NCBI GenBank assembly: GCA_005882315.1
Contig: VBAR01000001.1
Coordinates: 2,305,736-2,369,735 of the forward strand
Direction of reading: 5' to 3'
DNA: 64,000 nt
Origin: Bacteroidota bacterium
Lineage (GTDB): Bacteria; Bacteroidota; Bacteroidia; Chitinophagales; Chitinophagaceae
Made by a program: the position numbers and the translations under genes. Below the pieces are notes generated by a model. It ran no database searches. It was not told where the DNA came from and worked only from the letters and a program-made list of their open reading frames with translations. Below are positions 24,919 through 33,922 of the stretch, piece by piece (position 1 is the first letter of the stretch; every line of letters starts with the position of its first letter).

Positions 24919-25885
24919 AGTAGGCATAATTGGCGGGGCAGGTTATACTGGTGGCGAACTCATACGTTTATTGATTCACCATCCGGATGTTGCTGTTTCT
25001 TTTATTCATAGCCGCAGCAATGCTGGCAAGCCTGTGCATTCGGTTCACCAGGATTTAATTGGTGATACCGACTTAAAATTTTCTGGTGAACTAAGCGATG
25101 ACATTGATGTTTTGTTTTTATGCCTCGGTCATAGTGAATCGAAAAAGTTTTTAAGCGAAAACAAAATTGCCGACAAGATCAAGATTATTGATTTGGCCAA
25201 TGACTTCCGGTTAGCTCAAAGCTCACAGCTCGGAGTTCGAAGCTTTATCTATGGTTTACCTGAACTGAACAGAGATAAGATCAAATCAGCAAACAGTATT
25301 GCCAACCCAGGTTGTTTTGCTACAACTATTCAATTAGGATTGCTTCCACTTGCAAAAGCCGGATTATTAAAAGATGTTTATACAACTGGCATTACCGGAA
25401 GTACCGGTGCAGGTCAGAGTTTATCTGCTACCTCGCATTTCAGCTGGAGAGAAAATAATATTCAGGCTTATAAAACTTTAACTCATCAGCATCTTGGAGA
25501 GATCGGGGAATCACTAAAACAATTACAATCATCGGGTAATATTGCTGTGAATTTTGTACCGTGGAGAGGAGATTTTACAAGAGGAATTTTTATCAGCTCG
25601 CAATTACCATGTGACTTAAGCTTGATTGAACTTAATAAACTTTACGAAGATTTTTATTCTGGTCACCCTTTTACTCATGTAACAAAAGACCCTGTCTTTT
25701 TAAAACAGGTTGTGAACACTAATAAATGTATCATTCAATTAGAACAGGTGGGTTCGCAACTCGTAGTTCACTCTGTTGCGGATAATTTATTGAAAGGAGC
25801 AAGTGGCCAGGCTGTACAAAATATGAACCTTATGTGTGGTCTGAATGAAACATCAGGATTGAATTTGAAAGCAAATTATTTTTAA
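24908..25885 (+). CDS. argC: N-acyl-gamma-glutamyl-phosphate reductase
   Basis: 325 residues. NADPH-dependent reduction of N-acylglutamyl phosphate to the semialdehyde. KVGIIGGAGYTGGELIRLL is the Rossmann loop; NPGCFATTIQLGLLPL contains the catalytic Cys; YKTLTHQHLGEI and a C-terminal VHSVADNLLKGASGQAVQNMNLM block complete the family pattern. It overlaps argG by 11 bases and is separated from argD by about 60 bases. The gap to argD carries a CCGTGTGTTCCGTGCCTCCG stretch. Confidence 0.95.
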   Translation: MAIKVGIIGGAGYTGGELIRLLIHHPDVAVSFIHSRSNAGKPVHSVHQDLIGDTDLKFSGELSDDIDVLFLCLGHSESKKFLSENKIADKIKIIDLANDFRLAQSSQLGVRSFIYGLPELNRDKIKSANSIANPGCFATTIQLGLLPLAKAGLLKDVYTTGITGSTGAGQSLSATSHFSWRENNIQAYKTLTHQHLGEIGESLKQLQSSGNIAVNFVPWRGDFTRGIFISSQLPCDLSLIELNKLYEDFYSGHPFTHVTKDPVFLKQVVNTNKCIIQLEQVGSQLVVHSVADNLLKGASGQAVQNMNLMCGLNETSGLNLKANYF

Positions 25886-25944
25886 TAACCAGGAATCAAG
25901 GATTTTTCCGTGTGTTCCGTGCCTCCGAGGCAAAACTTTTTAAA

Positions 25945-27105
25945 ATGAATTTATTTGACGTTTACCCGATCAACGAGATCACAATTGTAAAAGCCAAAGG
26001 CTCCTATGTGTGGGATGACAAAGGCGAACAGTATCTTGACCTCTATGGCGGTCATGCTGTAATCAGTATTGGCCATACCCATCCTCATTGGGTGAAACGA
26101 ATTGAAGAGCAACTGGAGAAAATTGCTTTTTATTCAAACTCTATCCGTATTCCTTTACAGCAGGAACTGGCAACTAAGCTTGGAAAAGTTTCAGGCAAAG
26201 AAGACTATCAACTCTTTCTTTGCAACAGCGGTGCCGAAGCAAATGAGAATGCACTTAAGATGGCTTCTTTTCATAATGGAAGAAAAAAGGTAATTGCTTT
26301 CAGTAAATCTTTTCACGGAAGAACTTCACTGGCTGTTTCAGTTACCGATAACAAAAATTATATAGCTCCTATTAACCAGACAGATAATGTCATTTTTCTT
26401 CCTTTAAACGATGAGGAGGCACTCTCAGCATGTTTTGAGAAAAATGGTAAAGAGATTTCGTCTGTAATCATTGAAGGAATACAGGGAGTTGGCGGAATTA
26501 ATGTAGCTGAAAATTCTTTCCTGAAAAAGATCCGCAGCCTCTGCGATGAGCATGGTGCAGTATATATAGCCGACAGTGTGCAGTGTGGTTATGGAAGAAG
26601 TGGTAAATTCTTCAGCCATGATTTTGCAGGAGTAAATGCAGATATGTACACAATGGCAAAAGGAATGGGGAATGGTTTTCCTGTAGCTGGTGTAATTATA
26701 GCGCCACATATTAAACCAAAACATTTCCAGCTAGGAACAACATTTGGTGGCAATCATCTTGCCTGCGCTGCTGCATTAGCGGTGCTGGAAATAATAGAAG
26801 AAGAAAAACTAATGGGCAATGCCACAATGGTTGGAAAATATTTGAGAGATGAATTGGATGGAATTCGTCAATTAAAAAATGTAAGAGGCCGTGGCCTGAT
26901 GATTGGTTTTGATGTGCCTGAGGATTTTAAAGATTTAAAAAAGAATCTTCTCTGGAATCAGAAAGTGTTTACCGGAGAATCCAAACCCAATGTGATTCGT
27001 CTCTTACCTAGTCTAGCCCTGAAAAAAAGAGATGCCGAACAATTCATTGATTCAATAAAAGAAGAAATACAAAATTTAGTTTCATCGCCAAATCCCGTCG
27101 GTTAA
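25945..27105 (+). CDS. argD: Acyl-ornithine aminotransferase (class III)
   Basis: About 386 residues from the ATG at 25945; the 11 codons upstream overlap a repeat-like sequence and are not counted. PLP class-III aminotransferase that transaminates N-acylglutamate semialdehyde: LDLYGGHAVISIGHTHPHW, NSGAEANENALKMA, FHGRTSLAVSVTDNK, GGVGG-like QGVGGINVAENSF, and the catalytic Lys region TMAKGMGNGFPVAGVII. The position between argC and argF' supports acyl-ornithine aminotransferase rather than plain ornithine aminotransferase. Confidence 0.92.
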   Translation: MNLFDVYPINEITIVKAKGSYVWDDKGEQYLDLYGGHAVISIGHTHPHWVKRIEEQLEKIAFYSNSIRIPLQQELATKLGKVSGKEDYQLFLCNSGAEANENALKMASFHNGRKKVIAFSKSFHGRTSLAVSVTDNKNYIAPINQTDNVIFLPLNDEEALSACFEKNGKEISSVIIEGIQGVGGINVAENSFLKKIRSLCDEHGAVYIADSVQCGYGRSGKFFSHDFAGVNADMYTMAKGMGNGFPVAGVIIAPHIKPKHFQLGTTFGGNHLACAAALAVLEIIEEEKLMGNATMVGKYLRDELDGIRQLKNVRGRGLMIGFDVPEDFKDLKKNLLWNQKVFTGESKPNVIRLLPSLALKKRDAEQFIDSIKEEIQNLVSSPNPVG

Positions 27106-27107
27106 GA

Positions 27108-28070
27108 ATGAAAAATTTTATTTCCGTTCATGATGTAAGCAACATCGATTCGTTAGTAAAAAAGGCTTTAGCATATAAAGCCAGTCCTTTTGCAGACAAA
27201 TCTCTCGGAACCAATAAACGTATTGGCTGCTTGTTTCTGAACCCGAGTATGCGTACCCGTTTGAGTACGCAGATTGCTGCACAGAATCTCGGCATGGAAT
27301 GTATTGTATTCAATGTGGGACAGGAAGGTTGGGCACTGGAATTTGAAGACGAGGCTATCATGAGCGGAAACACAGTGGAGCATGTGAAAGATGCTGCCCC
27401 CATTATGGGAAAATATTTTGATATCCTTGCTATCCGCACTTTCCCTTCATTAAAAAACCGCGAAGATGATTATAGTGAGCTATACATTAAGCAATTTATA
27501 AAATATGCAGGCATCCCGGTTGTGAGTTTAGAAAGTGCAACACTGCATCCACTACAATCCTTAACTGATATAATTACAATAACTGAAGAGCTAAAAAAAA
27601 CCAAAAGCAAAAAACAAAAACCAAAAATTGTTCTCACCTGGGCACCACATGTTAAGCCATTGCCCCAATGTGTAGCTAACAGCTTTGCACAATGGATAAA
27701 CGCCTGGGATAAATCTGATTTTGTGATTACTCACCCCGAGGATTATGAATTGAGTGAGGAATTTACAAAAGGAGCAACGATCATTCATGACCAGGAAGAA
27801 GCATTGAAAGACGCTGACTTTGTGTATGTGAAGAATTGGAGCACATATAATGATTACGGTAAGATCTATACCAACGATCCTAAATGGCAATTGAAGAAAA
27901 AGCGCTGGTCACTAACCAATAAAGCAAAGGTCATGCACTGTTTGCCCGTAAGAAGAAATGTTGAGTTAAGTGATGAGATTCTTGATGGTAAAATGAGCAT
28001 TGTTACGGAACAGGCCAGCAACAGAGTTTGGGCTGCTCAGGCTGTATTAAGTGAAATTCTGAATGGATAA
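27108..28070 (+). CDS. argF': N-acyl-ornithine carbamoyltransferase (ArgF')
   Basis: 320 residues. Carbamoyl-phosphate site LFLNPSMRTRLSTQIAAQNL near residue 45, and the C-terminal VMHCLPVRRNVELSDEILD block with HCLP. The loop WALEFEDEAIMSGNTVEHVKDA places Val at residue 90. By recollection of published work, this position is Pro90 in the Bacteroides fragilis N-succinyl-ornithine enzyme and Glu92 in the Xanthomonas N-acetyl-ornithine enzyme, where E92V gives succinyl specificity. That points to N-succinylornithine as the substrate, as inference. It overlaps argB by eight bases. Confidence 0.92.
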   Translation: MKNFISVHDVSNIDSLVKKALAYKASPFADKSLGTNKRIGCLFLNPSMRTRLSTQIAAQNLGMECIVFNVGQEGWALEFEDEAIMSGNTVEHVKDAAPIMGKYFDILAIRTFPSLKNREDDYSELYIKQFIKYAGIPVVSLESATLHPLQSLTDIITITEELKKTKSKKQKPKIVLTWAPHVKPLPQCVANSFAQWINAWDKSDFVITHPEDYELSEEFTKGATIIHDQEEALKDADFVYVKNWSTYNDYGKIYTNDPKWQLKKKRWSLTNKAKVMHCLPVRRNVELSDEILDGKMSIVTEQASNRVWAAQAVLSEILNG

Positions 28071-28878
28071 GTTGATCGTTATAAAAATTGGCGGCAATAT
28101 TGTCGACGATGAAGCAAAACTTTCATCATTCTTAAGATCATTTGCAGCAATCAATGGAAAGAAAATACTGGTTCACGGCGGCGGTAAAGTAGCAACAAAG
28201 ATTGGCGATAAACTCGGCATTGAGTCAAAATATGTGGATGGAAGAAGAATAACTGATGCTGATACTATTGATTTGGTTACGATGGTTTATGCAGGCTTGA
28301 TCAATAAGAAAATAATTGCACAGCTTCAATCTCTAAACTGCAATGCAATTGGCGTCACCGGTGCTGATGGAAATCTTATACCTGCCAGTAAACGACCGGT
28401 AAAAGATATTGATTACGGTTTTGTTGGCGATGTTATCAGTTCGCAATTGAATGCTGAAAGCTGGAAAGTTTTTCTGGATAATAATCTTGTACCGGTTGTT
28501 GCTCCCCTAACGCATGATAGCCGAGGACAAATCTTAAATACTAATGCAGATACGATAGCACAGGAAGTAGCAAAGGCATTGGGTAGATCGTATGAAGTTT
28601 CGTTGATCTATTCATTTGAAAAAAGCGGTGTGCTGCTTGATGTTAATGATGAATCATCAGTGATCAACAGATTAAACTGGGAAGAATACCAGAAGTTAAA
28701 AGCACCTTCTGACTCCCCTTTAGGGGATGGGGGTAAAATATTTGCAGGCATGATTCCTAAACTGGATAATGCTTTTACTGCATTGAATAGTGGGGTGAAA
28801 AAAGTGATCATCGGCAAAGCGGAAAATTTAAATGAACTGATTACTGGGAGATCAGGAACAACAATAGCGAATGAGTGA
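28063..28878 (+). CDS. argB: N-acylglutamate kinase, with an in-frame repeat insertion
   Basis: 271 residues. Amino-acid-kinase fold: KIGGNIVDDEAKLSSFL, LVHGGGKVATKIGDKLGI, AIGVTGADGNLIPA, NTNADTIAQEVAKAL and KIFAGMIPKLDNAFTAL. It phosphorylates the N-acylglutamate gamma-carboxyl. At residues 214-224 the frame contains about nine residues (APSDSPLGDGG) not expected between EEYQKLK and KIFAGMIP. They are encoded by a dispersed GC-rich palindromic repeat (28713-28733) also present upstream of purA. The frame is preserved. It overlaps argF' and argE by eight bases each. Confidence 0.93.
   Translation: MDKLIVIKIGGNIVDDEAKLSSFLRSFAAINGKKILVHGGGKVATKIGDKLGIESKYVDGRRITDADTIDLVTMVYAGLINKKIIAQLQSLNCNAIGVTGADGNLIPASKRPVKDIDYGFVGDVISSQLNAESWKVFLDNNLVPVVAPLTHDSRGQILNTNADTIAQEVAKALGRSYEVSLIYSFEKSGVLLDVNDESSVINRLNWEEYQKLKAPSDSPLGDGGKIFAGMIPKLDNAFTALNSGVKKVIIGKAENLNELITGRSGTTIANE
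28713..28733 (+). repeat. CTCCCCTTTAGGGG repeat inserted in argB
   Basis: The 21 bases starting CTCCCCTTTAGGGGATGGGG agree with the copy at 59846-59866 at 20 of 21 positions. CCCC/GGGG arms flank TTTA. It lies inside argB and keeps the reading frame. Confidence 0.7.
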
Positions 28879-29941
28879 TAAGCTGAACATATTACAGGAG
28901 AATGCGGTCAATCTTTTAAAACAACTGATCGCAACGCCTTCATTCAGCAAGGAGGAGCAGATCACCGCTGATATACTCGAACAGTTTTTCACCAGGAACG
29001 GAGTTAAACCGTTTGTTTACCTGAATAATATCTGGACGAAGAATAAATTTTATGATGAGAATAAACCAACCATTTTACTAAACTCTCATCATGACACAGT
29101 GAAGCCGAATAAAGGATATACACTCGACCCTTTTTCGCCCATTGAAAAGGATGGAAAACTTTTTGGTCTTGGGAGTAATGATGCAGGGGGATGTTTGGTT
29201 TCGTTGATTGCAGTGTTTCTCTATTTTTACGAAAAAGAAAACCTGAAGCACAATTTTATTTTTGCAGGGACTGCTGAAGAGGAAATTTCGGGCCATAATG
29301 GTATTGAGGCACTGCTTCCGCATCTCGGTAATATTGATTTCGGTATTGTTGGTGAGCCAACACTTATGAATATGGCAGTCGCAGAAAAAGGGTTGATGGT
29401 GCTTGATTGTACTTCAGCCGGACGTGCAGGTCATGCAGCAAGAGAAGAAGGGGAGAATGCACTTTACAAAGCGTTGAATGATATAGAATGGTTCCGTAAT
29501 TATAAGTTTGAAAAAGTTTCTGATTTATTAGGTCCTGTAAAAATGAGTGTAACGGTTATTGAAACAGATAACAAAGCCCATAATGTAGTACCTGCTCAAT
29601 GCAAATTTGTTGTGGATTGCCGGGTAAATGAGCTATATACTTTTGAGGAAATGCTGGAAACTATTCAACCAAATGTTCGCTGCGAAGTAAAACCCAGAAG
29701 TACAAGGTTGCGTTCCAGTTCAATCGCATTGGATCATCCATTGATAAAAGCTGGTTTGAATTTGAAGAGAAGCTATTATGGTTCTCCCACTACTTCTGAC
29801 AAAGCATTAATGACTTTTCCTACGTTGAAAATTGGGCCCGGTGATAGTGCAAGAAGCCATACAGCTGATGAGTTTATTTACCTGGATGAAATAAAGAACG
29901 GAATTGAGTTGTACATTCAACTATTAAATCAACTGGTATGA
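28871..29941 (+). CDS. argE: N-acyl-ornithine/citrulline deacylase (M20 family)
   Basis: 356 residues. M20 zinc hydrolase: LLNSHHDTVKPN (first His-Asp pair), GLGSNDAGGCLVSL (second ligand Asp), FAGTAEEEISGHNG (catalytic Glu and ligand Glu), VGEPT and a C-terminal SARSHTADEFI (His ligand). In an operon with ArgF' it removes the acyl group from N-acylcitrulline to give citrulline. It overlaps argB by eight bases and argH by four (ATGA). Annotation as acetyl or succinyl deacylase depends on the pathway acyl group. Confidence 0.9.
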   Translation: MSDKLNILQENAVNLLKQLIATPSFSKEEQITADILEQFFTRNGVKPFVYLNNIWTKNKFYDENKPTILLNSHHDTVKPNKGYTLDPFSPIEKDGKLFGLGSNDAGGCLVSLIAVFLYFYEKENLKHNFIFAGTAEEEISGHNGIEALLPHLGNIDFGIVGEPTLMNMAVAEKGLMVLDCTSAGRAGHAAREEGENALYKALNDIEWFRNYKFEKVSDLLGPVKMSVTVIETDNKAHNVVPAQCKFVVDCRVNELYTFEEMLETIQPNVRCEVKPRSTRLRSSSIALDHPLIKAGLNLKRSYYGSPTTSDKALMTFPTLKIGPGDSARSHTADEFIYLDEIKNGIELYIQLLNQLV

Positions 29942-31269
29942 AGCTCTGGCAAAAAGATAAGGCATCATTAAAGGAAGTAGAAACATTCACAGTCGGCAAG
30001 GACCGTGAGATGGATATCTATCTCGCCTCTTTTGATGTATTGGGTTCACTGGCTCATACACAGATGCTTGAATCAGTTGGGTTACTTACTAAAAATGAAT
30101 TATCCCAACTCCAGGTGGAGTTAAAAAAGATTTACAAACAAATACAGAAAGGCGAATTCAAACTGCAGGATGATGTTGAAGATATCCATTCACAGATTGA
30201 ATTATTGCTCACACAGGAACTCGGAGATATTGGAAAAAAGATTCATTCAGCCCGTAGCCGCAATGACCAGGTATTGGTAGATGTAAAACTGTTTTTAAGA
30301 AATGAGTTGGAGGAACTCGTAGAATCAATCCAACAAATTTTTGAATTATTACAAACGCAGAGTGAAAAATACAAAGACCATCTTCTTCCCGGTTATACGC
30401 ATCTGCAATTGGCCATGCCTTCTTCATTCGGTTTATGGTTTGGTGCTTATGCAGAAAGCTTAGTTGATGATATGATAACATTGAGAGGAGCTTATGATGT
30501 GGTAAACAAAAACCCTCTGGGCTCCGCTGCAGGTTATGGTTCATCATTTCCTATCAACAGAACATTGACAACGAAATTGCTTGGCTTTGATGATTTGAAT
30601 TATAATGTGGTGTATGCACAAATGGGTAGAGGAAAAGCTGAAAGGGTAGTTGCACAATCATTAGCAAATGTTGCCGACACACTTAGTAAACTCTGTATGG
30701 ATGCATGTTTGTATCTGAATCAGAATTTCGGATTTATATTTTTTCCTGCTGAACTAACTACGGGAAGCAGCATCATGCCACATAAAAAAAATCCAGATGT
30801 GTTTGAATTGATACGCAGTCATTGTAACCGTATCAAAGCATTGCCGAATGAGATCATGATGATGACCACGAACCTGCCTTCAGGTTACCACCGGGATCTG
30901 CAATTGTTGAAGGAGCATTTATTTCCAACCTTCAAAATATTGAAAGATTGTATTGAAATGACGGGGCTAATGTTGAGTAATATTGAAATCAAAAAAGATA
31001 TCCTAGCGGATGAAAAGTATAAATACCTGTTTAGTGTTGAAGAAGTAAACAAGCTTGTCAACGCCGGCATGCCTTTCCGTGATGCTTACAAAAAAATAGG
31101 ATTAGATATTGAGGCCGGTAATTTTAAATATGATACTGGTGTTCAACATACACATGAAGGCTCTATCGGCAATCTTTGCACAGCAGAAATAAAAAAACAG
31201 ATGCAAAAGGTTATTGATTCATTTCCTTTCGCATCTGTAAATATTGCGATAGCCAATCTTCTTAAATAG
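29938..31269 (+). CDS. argH: Argininosuccinate lyase
   Basis: 443 residues. It splits argininosuccinate to arginine and fumarate. The fumarase/aspartase signature GSSIMPHKKNPDVFEL is at residue 280; HSARSRNDQVLVD and LPGYTHLQLAMPSSFG lie in order upstream. It is the last gene of the operon (stop 31269) and the gene for a peptidase ends on the other strand nine bases later; I saw no terminator between them. ATG overlaps the argE stop. Confidence 0.96.
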   Translation: MKLWQKDKASLKEVETFTVGKDREMDIYLASFDVLGSLAHTQMLESVGLLTKNELSQLQVELKKIYKQIQKGEFKLQDDVEDIHSQIELLLTQELGDIGKKIHSARSRNDQVLVDVKLFLRNELEELVESIQQIFELLQTQSEKYKDHLLPGYTHLQLAMPSSFGLWFGAYAESLVDDMITLRGAYDVVNKNPLGSAAGYGSSFPINRTLTTKLLGFDDLNYNVVYAQMGRGKAERVVAQSLANVADTLSKLCMDACLYLNQNFGFIFFPAELTTGSSIMPHKKNPDVFELIRSHCNRIKALPNEIMMMTTNLPSGYHRDLQLLKEHLFPTFKILKDCIEMTGLMLSNIEIKKDILADEKYKYLFSVEEVNKLVNAGMPFRDAYKKIGLDIEAGNFKYDTGVQHTHEGSIGNLCTAEIKKQMQKVIDSFPFASVNIAIANLLK

Positions 31270-31278
31270 TATTAAGTC

Positions 31279-32640
31279 TTACAAGCCATACTGTGCAACC
31301 ATATATACGATTGCTGTCATTCCAATGGCACCCATTTCCAGTTCTCTTTTATGCACTCCTTCAAACTTATCATTTGGTGCATGATGAAAATCGAAATAGC
31401 GTTGCGTACCTGGATTAACGCCACACATAAACGTTCCATATTTTCTCAATGGACCAATATCTGCACCGCCACCGCCATCAGGCATATCATAAATACCATA
31501 TGGACGGAACAAAGGAAGCCAGCTTCTTACTTTAGCAACCTGCTCGGGTTTACCTGTGAGTCCTAAAGTCTCTACGCCGAAACCACCAGCATCACTTTCA
31601 ATAGCGAAAAGATGATTCTCTTTATTTAATCCAGCCAGCTCAGCATATTTATTACCACCAGCTAATCCGTTTTCTTCATTCATAAATAAAACGCAGCGAA
31701 TAGTACGTTTGGGTTTTATACCTAATGTTTTTATTGTTCTGATGATTTGAATACTTTGTACAACACCTGCACCATCATCATGTGCACCTTCTGCCAGGTC
31801 CCAACTATCAAGGTGTCCACCCGCAGAAATAATTTCTTCAGGCTTTTCTGTTCCTTTTATTTCACCGACTACATTATAACTTAAAACATCAGGCAGTTTT
31901 TCACAACTCATCTTCATAAACAATTCCACCTTCTTTTGTTTTTTAAATAATTCATGCAACCACTCAGCATCTAGGGTGCTGCAGGCCATGGCGGGAATTT
32001 TATTTACCGCACTATCATAACGGGTGGCACCTGTATGCGGATTATTATCCAAAGCATGTGTTACAGAACGGATCATTACACCTACAGCTCCCAATTTTGC
32101 AGCTTCTACCGGGCCACTGCCACGATAACGAACAGCATCACCATAACCACCGAATATCAGTTCAGGTCGCATCGGATAATTAAAGAAAACTATTTTACCT
32201 TTTACTTTTTCAGCGCCTAGACTTTTGAGTTCATCAAAATTTGCTACTTCGATTACTTCGGCTTTCAGTCCTGCAGAAGGCGTTCCTACACTCATACCGA
32301 GGGCACAAACATTTAATGATTTCTTATTCGTTCCCCATTGAATAACCCCTTGTTCCTTTGCCCCACGTACCCAATGTGGCACCATGCACGGTTGCAGGTA
32401 CACTGTATCGGCTCCGGCTTCTCTCAACATTCTTGCTGTAGCTTCTACCGATTTTGCAGCATTTGCGGAGCCGCTAAGTCTTGCGCCGATCTTTTTACAT
32501 AAATAACGAAGGTCTTCATAGGCCTTGCCATTTTTTAAAATATCATCAGCAATGTTGCGGATGATCAATGAATCATTATCCTGGCTGATGGCTGATAAGC
32601 CAGCGAGTAATAAACCAAAAGAAAAAATAAGTCTTTTCAT
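31279..32640 (-). CDS. M28 family peptidase (carboxypeptidase Q-like)
   Basis: 453 residues with a signal peptide (LIFSFGLLLAGLSAISQD). Zinc aminopeptidase-type domain in the C-terminal half: GGHLDSWDLAEGAHDDGAGVV (His and bridging Asp), FMNEENGLAGG (Glu pair) and AIESDAGGFG (Asp); a PA-like inserted domain precedes it (VEAAKLGAVGVMIRSV). Related to carboxypeptidase Q / M28B peptidases. Exported and probably active on peptides in the periplasm or outside. It is convergent with argH and divergent from bshA. Confidence 0.88.
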   Translation of the reverse strand: MKRLIFSFGLLLAGLSAISQDNDSLIIRNIADDILKNGKAYEDLRYLCKKIGARLSGSANAAKSVEATARMLREAGADTVYLQPCMVPHWVRGAKEQGVIQWGTNKKSLNVCALGMSVGTPSAGLKAEVIEVANFDELKSLGAEKVKGKIVFFNYPMRPELIFGGYGDAVRYRGSGPVEAAKLGAVGVMIRSVTHALDNNPHTGATRYDSAVNKIPAMACSTLDAEWLHELFKKQKKVELFMKMSCEKLPDVLSYNVVGEIKGTEKPEEIISAGGHLDSWDLAEGAHDDGAGVVQSIQIIRTIKTLGIKPKRTIRCVLFMNEENGLAGGNKYAELAGLNKENHLFAIESDAGGFGVETLGLTGKPEQVAKVRSWLPLFRPYGIYDMPDGGGGADIGPLRKYGTFMCGVNPGTQRYFDFHHAPNDKFEGVHKRELEMGAIGMTAIVYMVAQYGL

Positions 32641-32753
32641 GTGTGAGCAGTTTATGTAGAATTGAAAAAATGAAAATACGGATTTAACACGAACGGCAAA
32701 TGCGGTTCATATAAAGTTATTTACCTTCGGGGACTATGACGATCAACAGAACC

Positions 32754-33872
32754 ATGAGGATAGGAATTGTTTGCTATCCAACTTTCGGAGGCTCCGGCGT
32801 TTTGGCAACAGAATTAGGCAAGGCTCTTGCACAAAAAGGCCATATGGTACATTTTATTACTTACCAGCAGCCCGTAAGGCTAGGTGCATTTACACCCAAT
32901 ATTTTTTACCACGAAGTACAGGTACCCACATATCCTTTATTTGATTACCCGCCTTATGAAACTGCGCTTGCAAGCTCAATGGTGGATGTAATAAAAAATA
33001 ATAATCTTGACCTGTTGCATGTGCATTATGCTATTCCACATGCTTCGGCCGCTTTTATGGCAAAACAGATATTAAAGAAAGAAGGAAAAAATATTCCAGT
33101 CATTACAACATTACACGGTACTGATATTACTCTTGTTGGTCGCGATAAAACATATGCCCCGGTTGTTACTTTCTCCATCAATGAAAGCGATGCAATTACA
33201 GCAGTATCTAATAACCTGCGGGATGAAACGTATAAGCATTTCAAAATTGAAAAGGAAATTGAGGTAATTGTAAACTTTGTAGATGTAAGCCGCTTTAACC
33301 GCAAACCAATTGATGCATTTAAAAAAATGATTGCGCCCAACGGCGAAAGAGTACTGATGCATGCTTCCAATTTCAGAAAATTGAAACGCATACCGGATGT
33401 TATAAAAATTTTTAAAGAAGTAAATGATAAGATTCCCAGTCGCCTTATGCTGGTAGGGGATGGTCCTGAAAGGCCTGCTGCTGAAGATCTTTGCCGTGAG
33501 CTGAACTTATGTGATGAAATACGTTTTGTAGGCAAGCAGGAACAGATGGAAGATATTCTCGCTATTGCGGATTTATTTTTATTGCCATCTGAATATGAAA
33601 GTTTTGGTTTGGCGGCTTTAGAAGCAATGGCAGCCGGTGTGCCAGTTGTTACTACTAATGCTGGCGGTTTAACTGAAATAAATATTCCTGGTGTAACTGG
33701 CTATATGGGTGATGTGGGTGATGTAAAAACAATGGGACAGCAGGCAATAAAAATATTACGTGATAATGATGTATTGAAACAATTTAAAAATAGAGCGGCT
33801 GCCCACGCAAAAAAATATGATATCAGTAATATTATTCCGGAGTACGAGAAGCTCTACGAGAAATTCTTATAA
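32754..33872 (+). CDS. bshA: N-acetyl-alpha-D-glucosaminyl L-malate synthase
   Basis: 372 residues from the ATG before RIGIVCYPTFGGSG (an ATG six codons earlier is possible). GT-B family 4 glycosyltransferase; the N-terminal RIGIVCYPTFGGSGVLATELG, HVHYAIPHASAAFMAKQIL, TTLHGTDITLVGRD and the C-terminal ESFGLAALEAMAAGVPVVTTNAGGL are the pattern of BshA, which joins L-malate to GlcNAc in the first step of bacillithiol synthesis. Bacteroidota often make this thiol. BshB and BshC are not in the window. A terminator follows directly. Confidence 0.93.
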   Translation: MRIGIVCYPTFGGSGVLATELGKALAQKGHMVHFITYQQPVRLGAFTPNIFYHEVQVPTYPLFDYPPYETALASSMVDVIKNNNLDLLHVHYAIPHASAAFMAKQILKKEGKNIPVITTLHGTDITLVGRDKTYAPVVTFSINESDAITAVSNNLRDETYKHFKIEKEIEVIVNFVDVSRFNRKPIDAFKKMIAPNGERVLMHASNFRKLKRIPDVIKIFKEVNDKIPSRLMLVGDGPERPAAEDLCRELNLCDEIRFVGKQEQMEDILAIADLFLLPSEYESFGLAALEAMAAGVPVVTTNAGGLTEINIPGVTGYMGDVGDVKTMGQQAIKILRDNDVLKQFKNRAAAHAKKYDISNIIPEYEKLYEKFL

Positions 33873-33874
33873 AT

Positions 33875-33907
33875 AAAAAATCCCTCAACATATTGAGGGA
33901 TTTTTTA
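33875..33907 (+). terminator. Intrinsic terminator of bshA
   Basis: AAAAAATCCCTCAA and TTGAGGGATTTTTT form a 14-bp stem around CATA, with T runs on both strands, so it can also end the convergent minus-strand gene at 33923. Confidence 0.9.
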
Positions 33908-33922
33908 TTGTGTTTAAAATTT

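Noticed and set aside
25903-25935. Remnant of a GxxExxY-type end repeat (CCGTGTGTTCCGTGCCTCCG) before argD
   Set aside because: Similar in style to CACAGAG words but does not align with the 12416 repeat; too short to call.
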